The notes under the pieces are model-generated. The model searched no databases. It had not been told where the DNA came from and saw only the letters and a list, made by a program, of their open reading frames with translations. A DNA stretch of 36,660 nt from an uncultured Limosilactobacillus sp. GTDB taxonomy: Bacteria > Bacillota > Bacilli > Lactobacillales > Lactobacillaceae. The stretch spans positions 1 through 36,660 of the forward strand of contig NZ_CAKPXS010000011.1 of assembly GCF_934202235.1 (NCBI RefSeq), in the 5' to 3' direction. Every line of letters starts with the position of its first letter. Position 1 is the first letter of the stretch. Both the position numbers and the translations under genes were made by a program. Positions 24,427-32,053 of this stretch are shown here, piece by piece.

Positions 24427-24440
24427 ATGAACCGCTTTCA
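24427..24440. promoter_or_regulatory. Half-conserved cre-like site in the malT leader
   Basis: ATGAACCGCTTTCA matches one half of a cre site (CGCTTTCA) but has three mismatches in the other. It lies just downstream of the -10 and next to the malT SD, where a CcpA roadblock would act. Weak support. Confidence 0.3.
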
Positions 24441-24454
24441 AAGGAGTGTGGATG

Positions 24455-25801
24455 ATGACTAACAAAACAGGACAATCGTTCGGGTTGCCAGCGCTAAGTC
24501 GGCGCTTCATTTGGATGATGAATTTCGGTTTTCTGGGCGTCCAAACGGCCTTTACTCTGCAAAGTTCCCAAATGAGCCGGATCTTTCAAACGATCGGGGC
24601 CAACCCGAATAACCTCGGTTGGTTTTTCATTTTACCGCCACTGGCAGGGTTGGTTGTTCAACCGCTGGTCGGTTACTATTCTGACCGGACTTGGCTTCCT
24701 AAACTTGGCGGGCGGCGGCTGCCTTACCTCATTTTGGGGACAATCGTTGCCGTCATTGTCATGCTCTTGCTACCTAATTCGGGGAGCCTGGGCTTCGGTT
24801 ATGGCTCCTTTGCTGCATTACTGTTCGGAGCGATTACTGTCGCACTGCTGGACTTGTCGTCGAACGTAGCAATGCAACCGTTCAAAATGATGGTTGGCGA
24901 CATGGTTAACGACAACCAAAAGAGCTATGCTTACGGGATTCAAAGCTTCCTGTCAAACACCGGCGCGGTGCTGGCAGCAATCTTACCGTTCCTGTTTACC
25001 TACTTTGGAATCCGCAATACCGACCATAAAGGGGTTGTCCCAATGTCAGTCAAGGTGGCCTTTTATACCGGGGCGGCCCTGTTAGTCATCACTAGCCTCT
25101 TTACGATTAAAGAGGTTCACGAATATGACCCGCAGACGTATGCAAAGTATCACGGCATTTCCGAAGAGGATAATGAAGAGGGCGGCAACATGTTCAAGTT
25201 GCTGAAAAACGCCCCGAAGGCTTTTTGGACCGTCTCACTTGTCCAATTGTTCAGTTGGTTTGCTTTCCAGTACCTCTGGACTTATTCCGTCGGCGCCATC
25301 GCGAAGAACGTTTGGCAGACCACCAACGTGACTTCAGCTGGCTACCAGGCAGCTGGCAACTGGTATGGGGTCTTAGCAGCAGTGCAGTCAATCGCTGCGG
25401 TTATCTGGTCATACGTCTTAGCCAAGGTCCCTAACAAGTATCACAAGCTTGGCTATGCCGGTAGTTTACTGATTGGTGCTGGTGGCTTCTTGTCGGTCTT
25501 CTTCGTCACTGATAAGTACCTGTTGATTTTGTCCTACGCCTTAGCGGGGGTTGCCTGGGCGGCAATGAACACCTACCCCTTGACAATTGTTACCAACGCC
25601 CTGAGTGGCAAGCACATGGGGACTTACCTCGGCCTGTTCAACGGTTCCATCTGTTTACCGCAAATTGTGGCCTCACTGCTGAGTTTTGCTTTATTCCCGG
25701 CGCTAGGTAATTCCCAGGCACACATGTTTTTGGCTGCCGGGGTGGCAATGGTCCTGAGTGCCATTTCAGTCACTATTATTCACGAAACTTACGTCCGTTA
25801 A
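24455..25801 (+). CDS. malT: Maltose permease, MFS (GPH/SLC45-like sugar:cation symporter)
   Basis: Membrane protein of about 448 residues with some 12 hydrophobic segments, starting RFIWMMNFGFLGVQTAF. The YYSDRTWLPKLGGRRLPY loop after helix 2 is the conserved cytoplasmic motif of the sucrose/maltose (SLC45-like) transporters. A hydrophilic central loop with HGISEEDNEEGG divides the halves. Its operon with maltose phosphorylase makes maltose the likely substrate; other alpha-glucosides are possible. ATGs at 24452 and 24455 both fit AAAGGAG; I prefer the second for its 8-nt spacing. Confidence 0.87.
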   Translation: MTNKTGQSFGLPALSRRFIWMMNFGFLGVQTAFTLQSSQMSRIFQTIGANPNNLGWFFILPPLAGLVVQPLVGYYSDRTWLPKLGGRRLPYLILGTIVAVIVMLLLPNSGSLGFGYGSFAALLFGAITVALLDLSSNVAMQPFKMMVGDMVNDNQKSYAYGIQSFLSNTGAVLAAILPFLFTYFGIRNTDHKGVVPMSVKVAFYTGAALLVITSLFTIKEVHEYDPQTYAKYHGISEEDNEEGGNMFKLLKNAPKAFWTVSLVQLFSWFAFQYLWTYSVGAIAKNVWQTTNVTSAGYQAAGNWYGVLAAVQSIAAVIWSYVLAKVPNKYHKLGYAGSLLIGAGGFLSVFFVTDKYLLILSYALAGVAWAAMNTYPLTIVTNALSGKHMGTYLGLFNGSICLPQIVASLLSFALFPALGNSQAHMFLAAGVAMVLSAISVTIIHETYVR

Positions 25802-25828
25802 CTCATTACAAGCAAAGGAGCGATTATT

Positions 25829-28084
25829 ATGAAACGAACTTTTGATATCTCACCATGGCACGTTAAAACAAACCAATGGGCACCAGCAGACAAACGACTC
25901 CAGGAATCAATGACCAGTCTGGCTAATGAAAACCTGGGGATGCGTGGCTTTTACGAAGAAGGCTATTCTGGTGATGAAACGCTTGAAGGTGTTTACCTCG
26001 GCGGGGTCTGGTTCCCGGACAAGACCCGTGTTGGCTGGTGGAAAAACGGCTACCCGCAATACTTTGGCAAGATGATCAACGCGGTTAATTTCTTAAAGAT
26101 GACGATTCAAGTCAACGGGGAACAACTGGACCTGGCTCATCAACAACCAACTGACTTTTTGCTGGACCTTGACATGAAAAAAGGGCTCTTTACCCGGACC
26201 TTTACCGTCGAAATTGGGCAGGCCCGTGTTCGGTTCTGCTTTGAACGCTTTGTTTCGATTGTGCAAAAGGAATTGGTTGGGCAACGGTTAACCATCAAGA
26301 ACCTCAGCAACCAACCGGTTAAACTGGCAGTGGCTAGTCAAATTGACGCTGACGTTTATAATCAGGATTCCAACTACGATGAACAGTTCTGGAACGTGTT
26401 GGACAGCCAGGTTGATGCCAACCACGCCCAACTCTTTTCACAAACCAAGCCAAACCCGTTTGGGACCCCGCAGTTTACTGTGGGGATGCGGACGACGACA
26501 AAAACTAGTTTGCCAGCTCAGGGTCAACAGCAGGCAGCTAAGCTAGTTGGCAACCAGTTTGCCGGCAAACTGGTTGCTGGTGAGTCGACGGTGATTGAAA
26601 AACGGTCACTTGTTGCCACGTCACGGGACTTTGATAGTCAAGCAGCAATTGCTGATCACTTAGCACAGCTCGCCGCCAAACTAGATACCCAGTCCTTTGA
26701 TGACTTGTTAGCCGCCCATGTTAATGCCTGGGCCGACCGCTGGGCCAAGTCGGACGTCATTATTGAAGGCGACGACGCCGCTCAACAGGGAATTCGCTTT
26801 AACCTGTTCCAGCTCTTCTCAACCTACTACGGCAACGATTTCCGCCTCAACATTAGTCCCAAGGGCTTTACTGGTGAGAAGTACGGCGGTGCTACTTACT
26901 GGGATACCGAAGCTTACTGTTTGCCGGTTTATCTCGGGGTGGCTGACCAGGAGGTAGCCAAAAACCTGCTGAAGTACCGTTACCAGCAACTCGATGGTGC
27001 CTACGTCAACGCCGCTCAGCAAGGCTTAGCGGGAGCATTGTTCCCGATGGTAACCTTCAACGGGATTGAATGTCATAACGAATGGGAAATTACCTTCGAA
27101 GAAATTCACCGTAACGGCGACATTGCCTTTGCAATTTATAACTACACCCGTTACACCGGTGATAAGTCATACGTGCTGCACGAAGGGGCGAAGGTCTTAG
27201 TCGAAATTTCCCGTTTCTGGGCCGACCGGGTTCACTACTCGCAGCGGAAGAATGCCTATATGCTCCACGGTGTGACTGGCCCTGATGAATACGAGAACAA
27301 CGCCAACAATAACTGGTATACGAACCTTCTTTGCCAGTGGACGCTGAAATACACGCTGGCAGTTTTAACGGAAGTTGACGATCAGACTGGTAGCCAACTT
27401 GGTGTCAGTGACGATGAGAAGCATCGCTGGCAAGGAATTGTCGATAACATGTACCTGCCGTATGATGCAGAACGTGACATTTTTGTTGAAGATGATGACT
27501 TCTTAGATAAGGACCTCAAACCGGTGTCTGAAATTCCGGTAGACCAACTACCACTTAACCAGCACTGGTCCTGGGACAAGATCTTGCGTTCACCGTACAT
27601 TAAACAAGGTGACGTGATCCAGGGAATCTGGGACTTTATTGACGACTTTACTCCGGAACAAAAAGAACATAACTTTGACTTCTATGAGCAATACACCGTT
27701 CATGAGTCGTCACTTTCGAGTTCCGTTTATTCGATTATTGCTGCCGACCTGGGGAAGGAAGATAAAGCGGTCGAACTTTACGAACGGTCAGCCCGCCTCG
27801 ACCTCGACAATTACAACAACGACACGGTTGATGGGTTGCACATTACTTCGATGACCGGGAGCTGGTTGGATATTGTTCAGGGCTTTGCCGGAATGCGGGT
27901 TCGCAACGACCAACTTCATTATGCACCGTTCTTGCCAAAAAAATGGCAAGCCTACCAGTTCCGCCAAAACTTCCGGGGACGGGTGCTTGAAGTGCGCGTT
28001 GATCAGGCTGGCACCCACATTAAGCTCGTTAGTGGTGAACCACTGACAATCGATTTAGCTGGTAAACGCTTTGAATTGAAATAG
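25829..28084 (+). CDS. mapA: Maltose phosphorylase (GH65)
   Basis: Splits maltose with inorganic phosphate to glucose and beta-D-glucose-1-phosphate in the cytosol, saving ATP compared with hydrolysis. It is a full GH65 protein of 751 residues: N-terminal beta-sandwich (about 1-270), linker, (alpha/alpha)6 catalytic barrel and a small C-terminal beta-sheet domain. The motif HGVTGPDEYENN places the catalytic acid at Glu487, the number known for the Lactobacillus brevis enzyme. The TGEKYGGATYWDTEAYCLP segment is a typical substrate loop. Trehalose and kojibiose phosphorylases share the fold, so specificity is inferred from this match and the operon. SD AAAGGAG. Confidence 0.94.
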   Translation: MKRTFDISPWHVKTNQWAPADKRLQESMTSLANENLGMRGFYEEGYSGDETLEGVYLGGVWFPDKTRVGWWKNGYPQYFGKMINAVNFLKMTIQVNGEQLDLAHQQPTDFLLDLDMKKGLFTRTFTVEIGQARVRFCFERFVSIVQKELVGQRLTIKNLSNQPVKLAVASQIDADVYNQDSNYDEQFWNVLDSQVDANHAQLFSQTKPNPFGTPQFTVGMRTTTKTSLPAQGQQQAAKLVGNQFAGKLVAGESTVIEKRSLVATSRDFDSQAAIADHLAQLAAKLDTQSFDDLLAAHVNAWADRWAKSDVIIEGDDAAQQGIRFNLFQLFSTYYGNDFRLNISPKGFTGEKYGGATYWDTEAYCLPVYLGVADQEVAKNLLKYRYQQLDGAYVNAAQQGLAGALFPMVTFNGIECHNEWEITFEEIHRNGDIAFAIYNYTRYTGDKSYVLHEGAKVLVEISRFWADRVHYSQRKNAYMLHGVTGPDEYENNANNNWYTNLLCQWTLKYTLAVLTEVDDQTGSQLGVSDDEKHRWQGIVDNMYLPYDAERDIFVEDDDFLDKDLKPVSEIPVDQLPLNQHWSWDKILRSPYIKQGDVIQGIWDFIDDFTPEQKEHNFDFYEQYTVHESSLSSSVYSIIAADLGKEDKAVELYERSARLDLDNYNNDTVDGLHITSMTGSWLDIVQGFAGMRVRNDQLHYAPFLPKKWQAYQFRQNFRGRVLEVRVDQAGTHIKLVSGEPLTIDLAGKRFELK

Positions 28085-28096
28085 GGAGGGCTGACA

Positions 28097-28756
28097 ATGC
28101 AGTTTGAAAAGATTCGTGGCTTTGCTTTCGACCTTGATGGTGTGATTGCTGATACTGCCCGTTTTCATGGCCAAGCCTGGCACCAGGTGGCCGACCAGGT
28201 CGGTACACCCTGGACAGCACAGCTGGCAGACAGACTCAAGGGCGTTTCCCGGATGGACTCGCTGGAAATGATTTTAAAGGCCGGCGGACACGAGAACGAT
28301 TACAGTCAGCAAGAAAAGGTCCAGTTGGCGACGGCCAAGAACGATAACTATCTGCGCCTCGTTGAAACTCTGACGCCCGCTGATATTTTGCCGGGGATGA
28401 AGAACTTTTTGGACGAGTTACGGGAAAAAGATTACCTAATGGTGCTGGCGTCAGCTTCTAAAAACGCCCCGAAGGTTTTGCAATACCTGCAGCTAAGTGA
28501 CTACTTCGTGGGGATTGTCGATCCGGTCACGCTGTCACATAGTAAGCCGGACCCGGAAATTTACTTGCGGGCAGCAGAACTGTTGAAGTTGCCGCCAGCA
28601 GAGGTAGCAGGGGTTGAAGACGCGCAAGCTGGGATTAAAGCGATCAACGGTGCTGGTGAATTGTCCATCGGCATTGGTACAGGCCTCAAGGGGGCTGACA
28701 TTTGCTTTGCTTCCACAGCCGATGTGTCCCTGGACAAGTTGCTGGAATTAAAATAA
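28097..28756 (+). CDS. pgmB: Beta-phosphoglucomutase
   Basis: Converts the beta-glucose-1-phosphate made by maltose phosphorylase to glucose-6-phosphate. HAD-superfamily enzyme of 219 residues. FAFDLDGVIADT gives nucleophile Asp12 and acid/base Asp14; ASASKNAP, SKPDPEIYL and GVEDAQAGI give the remaining phosphate and Mg2+ motifs. The alpha-helical cap with RLKGVSRMDSLE is typical of beta-PGM. It begins 12 nt after mapA with SD AGGGAGG. Confidence 0.94.
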   Translation: MQFEKIRGFAFDLDGVIADTARFHGQAWHQVADQVGTPWTAQLADRLKGVSRMDSLEMILKAGGHENDYSQQEKVQLATAKNDNYLRLVETLTPADILPGMKNFLDELREKDYLMVLASASKNAPKVLQYLQLSDYFVGIVDPVTLSHSKPDPEIYLRAAELLKLPPAEVAGVEDAQAGIKAINGAGELSIGIGTGLKGADICFASTADVSLDKLLELK

Positions 28757-28813
28757 CCTCGGCAACGATGCCTACCTTTGTTCACCTCATCAGATCATTA
28801 TTTCAATAACAAG

Positions 28814-28857
28814 TGCCCGCAGTGTCTGGCTTGGCCAGAACGCTACGGGCATTTTTT
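28814..28857 (+). terminator. Long-stem terminator of the maltose operon
   Basis: TGCCCG, AGTG and TCTGGC pair with GCCAGA, CGCT and CGGGCA around a TTG loop (about 16 bp with one mismatch and one bulge), then ATTTTTTG. Confidence 0.85.
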
Positions 28858-29028
28858 GACAGTCAGTTTGACCAAGTGACTTCGGTCCGGTTGCAAACGA
28901 ATAACATGAGATCTTGCTTGCGATTTGTAAAGTGATCGTGTCAGCTGATGCTTATCTGGTGTCCAGTTAAGGGAATGATGAGCAAAATTATTAATTGGCG
29001 TTGAAGATCACCGCGGTTGTTTATTGTA

Positions 29029-29056
29029 ATACATACAATTTTGTTCTTGTATGTAT
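29029..29056. promoter_or_regulatory. 10-8-10 inverted repeat, probable operator of azlCD
   Basis: ATACATACAA (29029-29038) and TTGTATGTAT (29047-29056) are perfect inverted repeats with an 8-nt A/T-rich spacer. The right arm overlaps the candidate -35 of the azlC promoter. No regulator gene lies in the flanks shown, so the binding protein (TetR-, PadR- or MarR-like?) is unknown. Confidence 0.6.
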
Positions 29057-29075
29057 CTCAACCACTTCCTAAAAT
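29047..29075 (+). promoter_or_regulatory. Promoter candidate for azlCD
   Basis: TTGTAT (29047-29052), 17-nt spacer and TAAAAT (29070-29075), 34 nt before the azlC ATG. The -35 is inside the palindrome. Confidence 0.5.
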
Positions 29076-29109
29076 ATAAGTCAAACATGATTAAGAGGAG
29101 GACATTGCA

Positions 29110-29805
29110 ATGTCAAACGAGGCACGGTTTGCGTTCAAAAAGACTGTACCCATTATGTTGGGCTTTTTATTTCTCGGTATTAGTTATGGTGTTTACATGC
29201 ATAAGTTAGGTTTCAGCTTTTTGTACCCCCTATGCATGGCTGCGGTGATTTTTGCTGGTTCTGTTGAATTTATTATCGGCAATTTATTATTGCAGCATTT
29301 TCAACCGCTCACGGTGCTCATCTTAACCCTGTTAGTTAATTCCCGACATATTTTTTATGGCATTACGATGCTGAAGAAATACTCCAACAGCGGGAAGCTG
29401 AAGCCTTTTTTGATTTATGGAATGTGTGACGAGTCCTTTTCTTTGAATGCCACCTTAAAAGTTCCTGCAGAGTTGAAACAAAGTTATGTTTACTTTTATA
29501 TCACCATTTTTAATTATTGTAGTTGGGTTCTCGGCGCGGGTTTTGGTGGGCTGTTTGGCAGCCTGCTTCAACTAAATGTGCAATGACTGGACTTTGTAAT
29601 GACGGCTTTATTTATCGTGCTGTTTACCGAGCAGTTAAAATCAATTCTTTCGCAGAAAAATGCTTTGCTCGGACTAATTGTCGCGGTGATTAGTCTCGTG
29701 CTCTGTGGCCCGGATACATTCTTGTTAGTAGCACTCTTCCTCTTATTGCTGATTTTTACAAGCCGGTATTTCTGGAAGGGAGGGGCGGTCAAACATGACC
29801 ATTAG
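29110..29805 (+). pseudogene. azlC: azlC, branched-chain amino acid exporter large subunit, interrupted by an in-frame TGA
   Basis: The frame encodes an AzlC-type membrane protein (FAFKKTVPIMLGFLFLGISYG at the N-terminus, FAGSVEFIIGNLL, LVNSRHIFYG, GMCDESFS). It stops at TGA 29584-29586 after 158 residues, then continues in the same frame as LDFVMTALFIVLFTEQ to a TAG at 29803-29805. Read through, it is 231 residues, the normal AzlC length, and the stop falls where homologues usually have Gly before LDF; a GGA to TGA change would explain it. The ATG at 29599 has no SD, so a second-half product is unlikely. SD GAGGAGG before the first ATG is intact. The end overlaps azlD by 11 nt. Confidence 0.82.
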
Positions 29806-30121
29806 TCAACAAATTATTTCGATTGTCATTGCTGCAGTAGCAACAATGACAACACGCTTTCTGCCTTTTTTAATCTTTCACCGGGCAGATTCAATGTCGC
29901 CGTACTTAGAACAGTTGGGACGCTTCCTCCCGGCGGCCTTGATGGGGGTGCTGGTTGTCTATTGTTATCGGCACTTTTAACTCGCGGATCCGACAACGGG
30001 GATCATTGCACTTCTTGCTGGAGGGTTAACACTAGGACTTCACCTTTGGAAAAACAACATGCCGTTATCGATTTTAGCGGGAACGGGGACGTACATTGTC
30101 CTCCTCCATTGCTTTGGCTGA
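29795..30121 (+). pseudogene. azlD: azlD, branched-chain amino acid exporter small subunit, interrupted by an in-frame TAA
   Basis: Starts TISQQIISIVIAAVATMTTRFLPFLIF, a typical AzlD opening, and runs through LPAALMGVLVVYCYRHF before TAA at 29978-29980. The same frame continues as LADPTTGIIALLAGGLTLG, then LHLWKNN, to TGA at 30119-30121. With the stop read through it would be 108 residues, the usual AzlD size, so one nonsense codon rather than a frameshift breaks it. AzlD works only with AzlC, which is also broken. SD GGAAGGGAGGGG lies upstream within azlC. Confidence 0.8.
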
Positions 30122-30160
30122 TTTCAGGGAGGTGGCGGTTGGCGATCAACGGCGAAACAT

Positions 30161-30189
30161 TTGAGATTGATTGTCAAGTATGCTAAAGT
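30161..30189 (+). promoter_or_regulatory. Promoter for the FMN riboswitch-ribU unit
   Basis: TTGAGA (30161-30166), 17-nt spacer and TAAAGT (30184-30189) with TGC directly before the -10. The start would fall about 15-20 nt before the riboswitch. Confidence 0.6.
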
Positions 30190-30210
30190 AAGGTTAATTT
30201 TAATAGGTTT

Positions 30211-30323
30211 ATCTTCAAGGCGGGGTGAAATTCCCGACCGGCGGTATAGCCCGCAACCCGCGTTCGCGGTGGAATCCGGTGAAATTCCGGGTGCCGACAG
30301 TAAAGTCTGGTATGCAGAAGATT
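30211..30323 (+). ncRNA. FMN riboswitch (RFN element)
   Basis: The closing helix pairs ATCTTC at the 5' side with GAAGAT near 30317-30322. Between them are the conserved RFN blocks GGCGGGGTGAAATTCCCGACCGGCGGT, here cited by position 30219-30245, then AGCCCGC, GGTGAAATTCCGGG and GCCGACAGT. FMN binding is expected to favour the terminator at 30353-30383 and so reduce ribU expression. Confidence 0.95.
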
Positions 30324-30352
30324 GCTAAATACTGGTTGAGATTATCAACCTG

Positions 30353-30383
30353 ACGTCCTGAAGTTTTTCGGGACGCCTTTTTT
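30353..30383 (+). terminator. Riboswitch expression-platform terminator
   Basis: CGTCCTGAA and TTCGGGACG form a 9-bp stem (one wobble) around GTTT, followed by CCTTTTTT. It is 30 nt after the aptamer and 37 nt before ribU, the typical layout for transcriptional control. Confidence 0.88.
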
Positions 30384-30419
30384 AGCAAACCTGGAGATAA
30401 CCTCAGGGAGGTTATTTTG

Positions 30420-30992
30420 ATGAAAAGCAAGTCGTCGTTGAAAACTCACCGGTTGGCTGTTGTGGCCTGTTTGGGTGCGTTAAGTTTTATTTTAATGTTG
30501 TTTGAGTTCCCGGTGATTCCCGTCGCCCCGTACTTAAAGGTGGATTTTTCTAACGTCATTGTTCTGATTGCGACTTTAATTGACGGACCGTTAACTGGGC
30601 TGGCGGTGGCAGTGGTCAAAGCTGTCCTCCATGCCCTCGTCAATGGGCTGTCAGTAGGAACACTGTTGGGATCGTTTAGCGACCTCTTAGCAACGGTTGC
30701 ATTATTGCTGCCATTTGGCTGGCTGATGAAGGATCACCACTCCCAGAAGCGCTTCTGGTTGAGCGCCTTAGTGGGTGTCTTATTGATGACGGTCCTGATG
30801 GCGCTGGCTAATTGGTGGGTGCTGACACCACTTTATATGAAACTGTGGGCATGGCAACCAACACTGCCGATTGTCAAACTAGTGGTCGTTGGCGTCGTTC
30901 CCTTTAACTTGGTGAAGGGACTATTAATAGTGGTTGTGACCGACCTGATTTATGTTCACTTGCCATCGCGAGTGAGTGGCCGGCTCAAGTAA
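30420..30992 (+). CDS. ribU: Riboflavin ECF transporter S component RibU
   Basis: Substrate-binding membrane subunit that captures riboflavin and works with the shared EcfAAT energising module, not encoded here. The 190 residues have about six hydrophobic helices. The family-type motif KVDFSNVIVLIATLIDGPLTGL lies after helix 1, and the C-terminal VVPFNLVKGLLIVVV fits the last helix. The upstream FMN riboswitch supports the riboflavin assignment. I use the ATG at 30420 with CAGGGAGG 8 nt upstream, not the TTG three bases earlier. Confidence 0.93.
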   Translation: MKSKSSLKTHRLAVVACLGALSFILMLFEFPVIPVAPYLKVDFSNVIVLIATLIDGPLTGLAVAVVKAVLHALVNGLSVGTLLGSFSDLLATVALLLPFGWLMKDHHSQKRFWLSALVGVLLMTVLMALANWWVLTPLYMKLWAWQPTLPIVKLVVVGVVPFNLVKGLLIVVVTDLIYVHLPSRVSGRLK

Positions 30993-31006
30993 GGCAGGAA
31001 AGTAAA

Positions 31007-32053
31007 TTGCAGGGAAATTACTTAATTAACTTAATTGGCTTCCGTCCCCGGCGTTACCGGGTGATTGAGGGCACCTTAAAAGGGCGGCAAACGGTTGCCA
31101 CCCTTTTTTGGGCTCAACAATACCGGATTCAGGGATGGTTCGGCTACCGGCGAAAGCTTGTCCGGACAAAATTTGATGACCAACTCACAGCGTGGGCAAA
31201 AACAGGGATTGTCGTCCTTGACCAGCAGGCGCAAACGGTAGTACTGACACCGGCTGGCCAGCAGCTCGCCGCTGAGTATCGCCGCAACCACTACTTGCCA
31301 CAATGTGGCCACTTGTCCTGGCTGGTCAACACCAACCGGCTTGCACAACGCTTGCTGTTAGCAATTCAAGTGGTTAGTGAATTTGCCCACCAGAGTCACC
31401 GTTATTTGCCGCTAGACGTATCAACTGCGGAAATGGCAGCCGTCAAACAATGGTTTTATGCTTGCCGGGACAGGCTAGTCCCCACCGTGGGTGAGGAATG
31501 TTACCAGTTAGCAGAATCGTTAGCAAAGACTGATTCACGTTGGCCGCAGTTATTTGTGTCACAACTAGTTGGCTGGCAAACAAGCGGAATGTACGACCAA
31601 CAGCTGCAACGAAGTCTTCAAGTTAGCGCTGATAGTCTGTCGCTAATGAAGCACGATGTTTGGTTAGCAATTGCCAATCAGCTGAATGTCCACGATAAGT
31701 GGTTGTTGGCCATGCTCGTCAAACCATTGCTGCGGCGCTCACCACTAAGTGCCAGCGCAGAGCAAACGTTGACTGCTTACTTAGGGGGGATGGACGTCCA
31801 GCAAATTAGCGATCGCCGTCATTTAAAGGCCACGACGATTCGCGAGCACTTGCTAGCGGCGGCTATTCAGCTGCCCGGGGTGCTTGATGCACGACAGTTG
31901 ATTGGGAAGCAGCGTTGGCAAGAATTTACTAGGCGTTATACGGGGCCGGTTGACCAATGGCACTGGGCTTCTGCAGCCACTGAAGACCCAGCTGAATCTT
32001 TTTTTGCCTTTCGTCTTTATCAAATTGTGAGGAGCCAGCATCTTGATGGATAA
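31007..32053 (+). CDS. YpbB-like protein with C-terminal helicase-associated helix-turn-helix
   Basis: A 348-residue protein that begins at TTG 31007, preceded by a purine-rich GGCAGGAAAG. It is the ribU-recQ neighbour conserved in many Firmicutes (YpbB in Bacillus). The last third contains a helix-turn-helix, LTAYLGGMDVQQISDRRHLKATTIREHLL (about 257-285), like the HTH_40/RQC-type modules attached to RecQ helicases. The N-terminal part has no motif I can name. It overlaps recQ by 8 nt, so the products may act together, possibly as a detached DNA-binding domain for the short RecQ. That role is inference. Confidence 0.72.
   Translation: MQGNYLINLIGFRPRRYRVIEGTLKGRQTVATLFWAQQYRIQGWFGYRRKLVRTKFDDQLTAWAKTGIVVLDQQAQTVVLTPAGQQLAAEYRRNHYLPQCGHLSWLVNTNRLAQRLLLAIQVVSEFAHQSHRYLPLDVSTAEMAAVKQWFYACRDRLVPTVGEECYQLAESLAKTDSRWPQLFVSQLVGWQTSGMYDQQLQRSLQVSADSLSLMKHDVWLAIANQLNVHDKWLLAMLVKPLLRRSPLSASAEQTLTAYLGGMDVQQISDRRHLKATTIREHLLAAAIQLPGVLDARQLIGKQRWQEFTRRYTGPVDQWHWASAATEDPAESFFAFRLYQIVRSQHLDG

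Larger units (their letters stand above)
28757..29109. other. 353-nt gap between pgmB and azlC
   Basis: It contains the maltose-operon terminator (28814-28857), an unassigned stretch of about 170 nt (28858-29028) in which I see no supported gene or structure, then the palindrome and promoter of the azl genes. A stop-free minus-strand stretch (28843-29007) has no start codon and no recognisable protein. Confidence 0.7.

Noticed and set aside
28843..29007. 55-codon stop-free minus-strand stretch between pgmB and azlC
   Set aside because: It has no ATG, GTG or TTG near its 5' end and no SD, it overlaps the maltose terminator, and the translation is not recognisable.
29584..29601. Programmed stop-codon readthrough or selenocysteine insertion at the azlC TGA
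   Set aside because: No stem-loop of SECIS type is visible just after the codon, the expected residue is glycine, and azlD has its own separate TAA. Ordinary nonsense mutation explains both.
29962..30186. Stop-free frame across the azlD 3' end and the gap before the riboswitch
   Set aside because: It is out of frame with the recognisable AzlD continuation, has no SD, and its product resembles no protein family I know.
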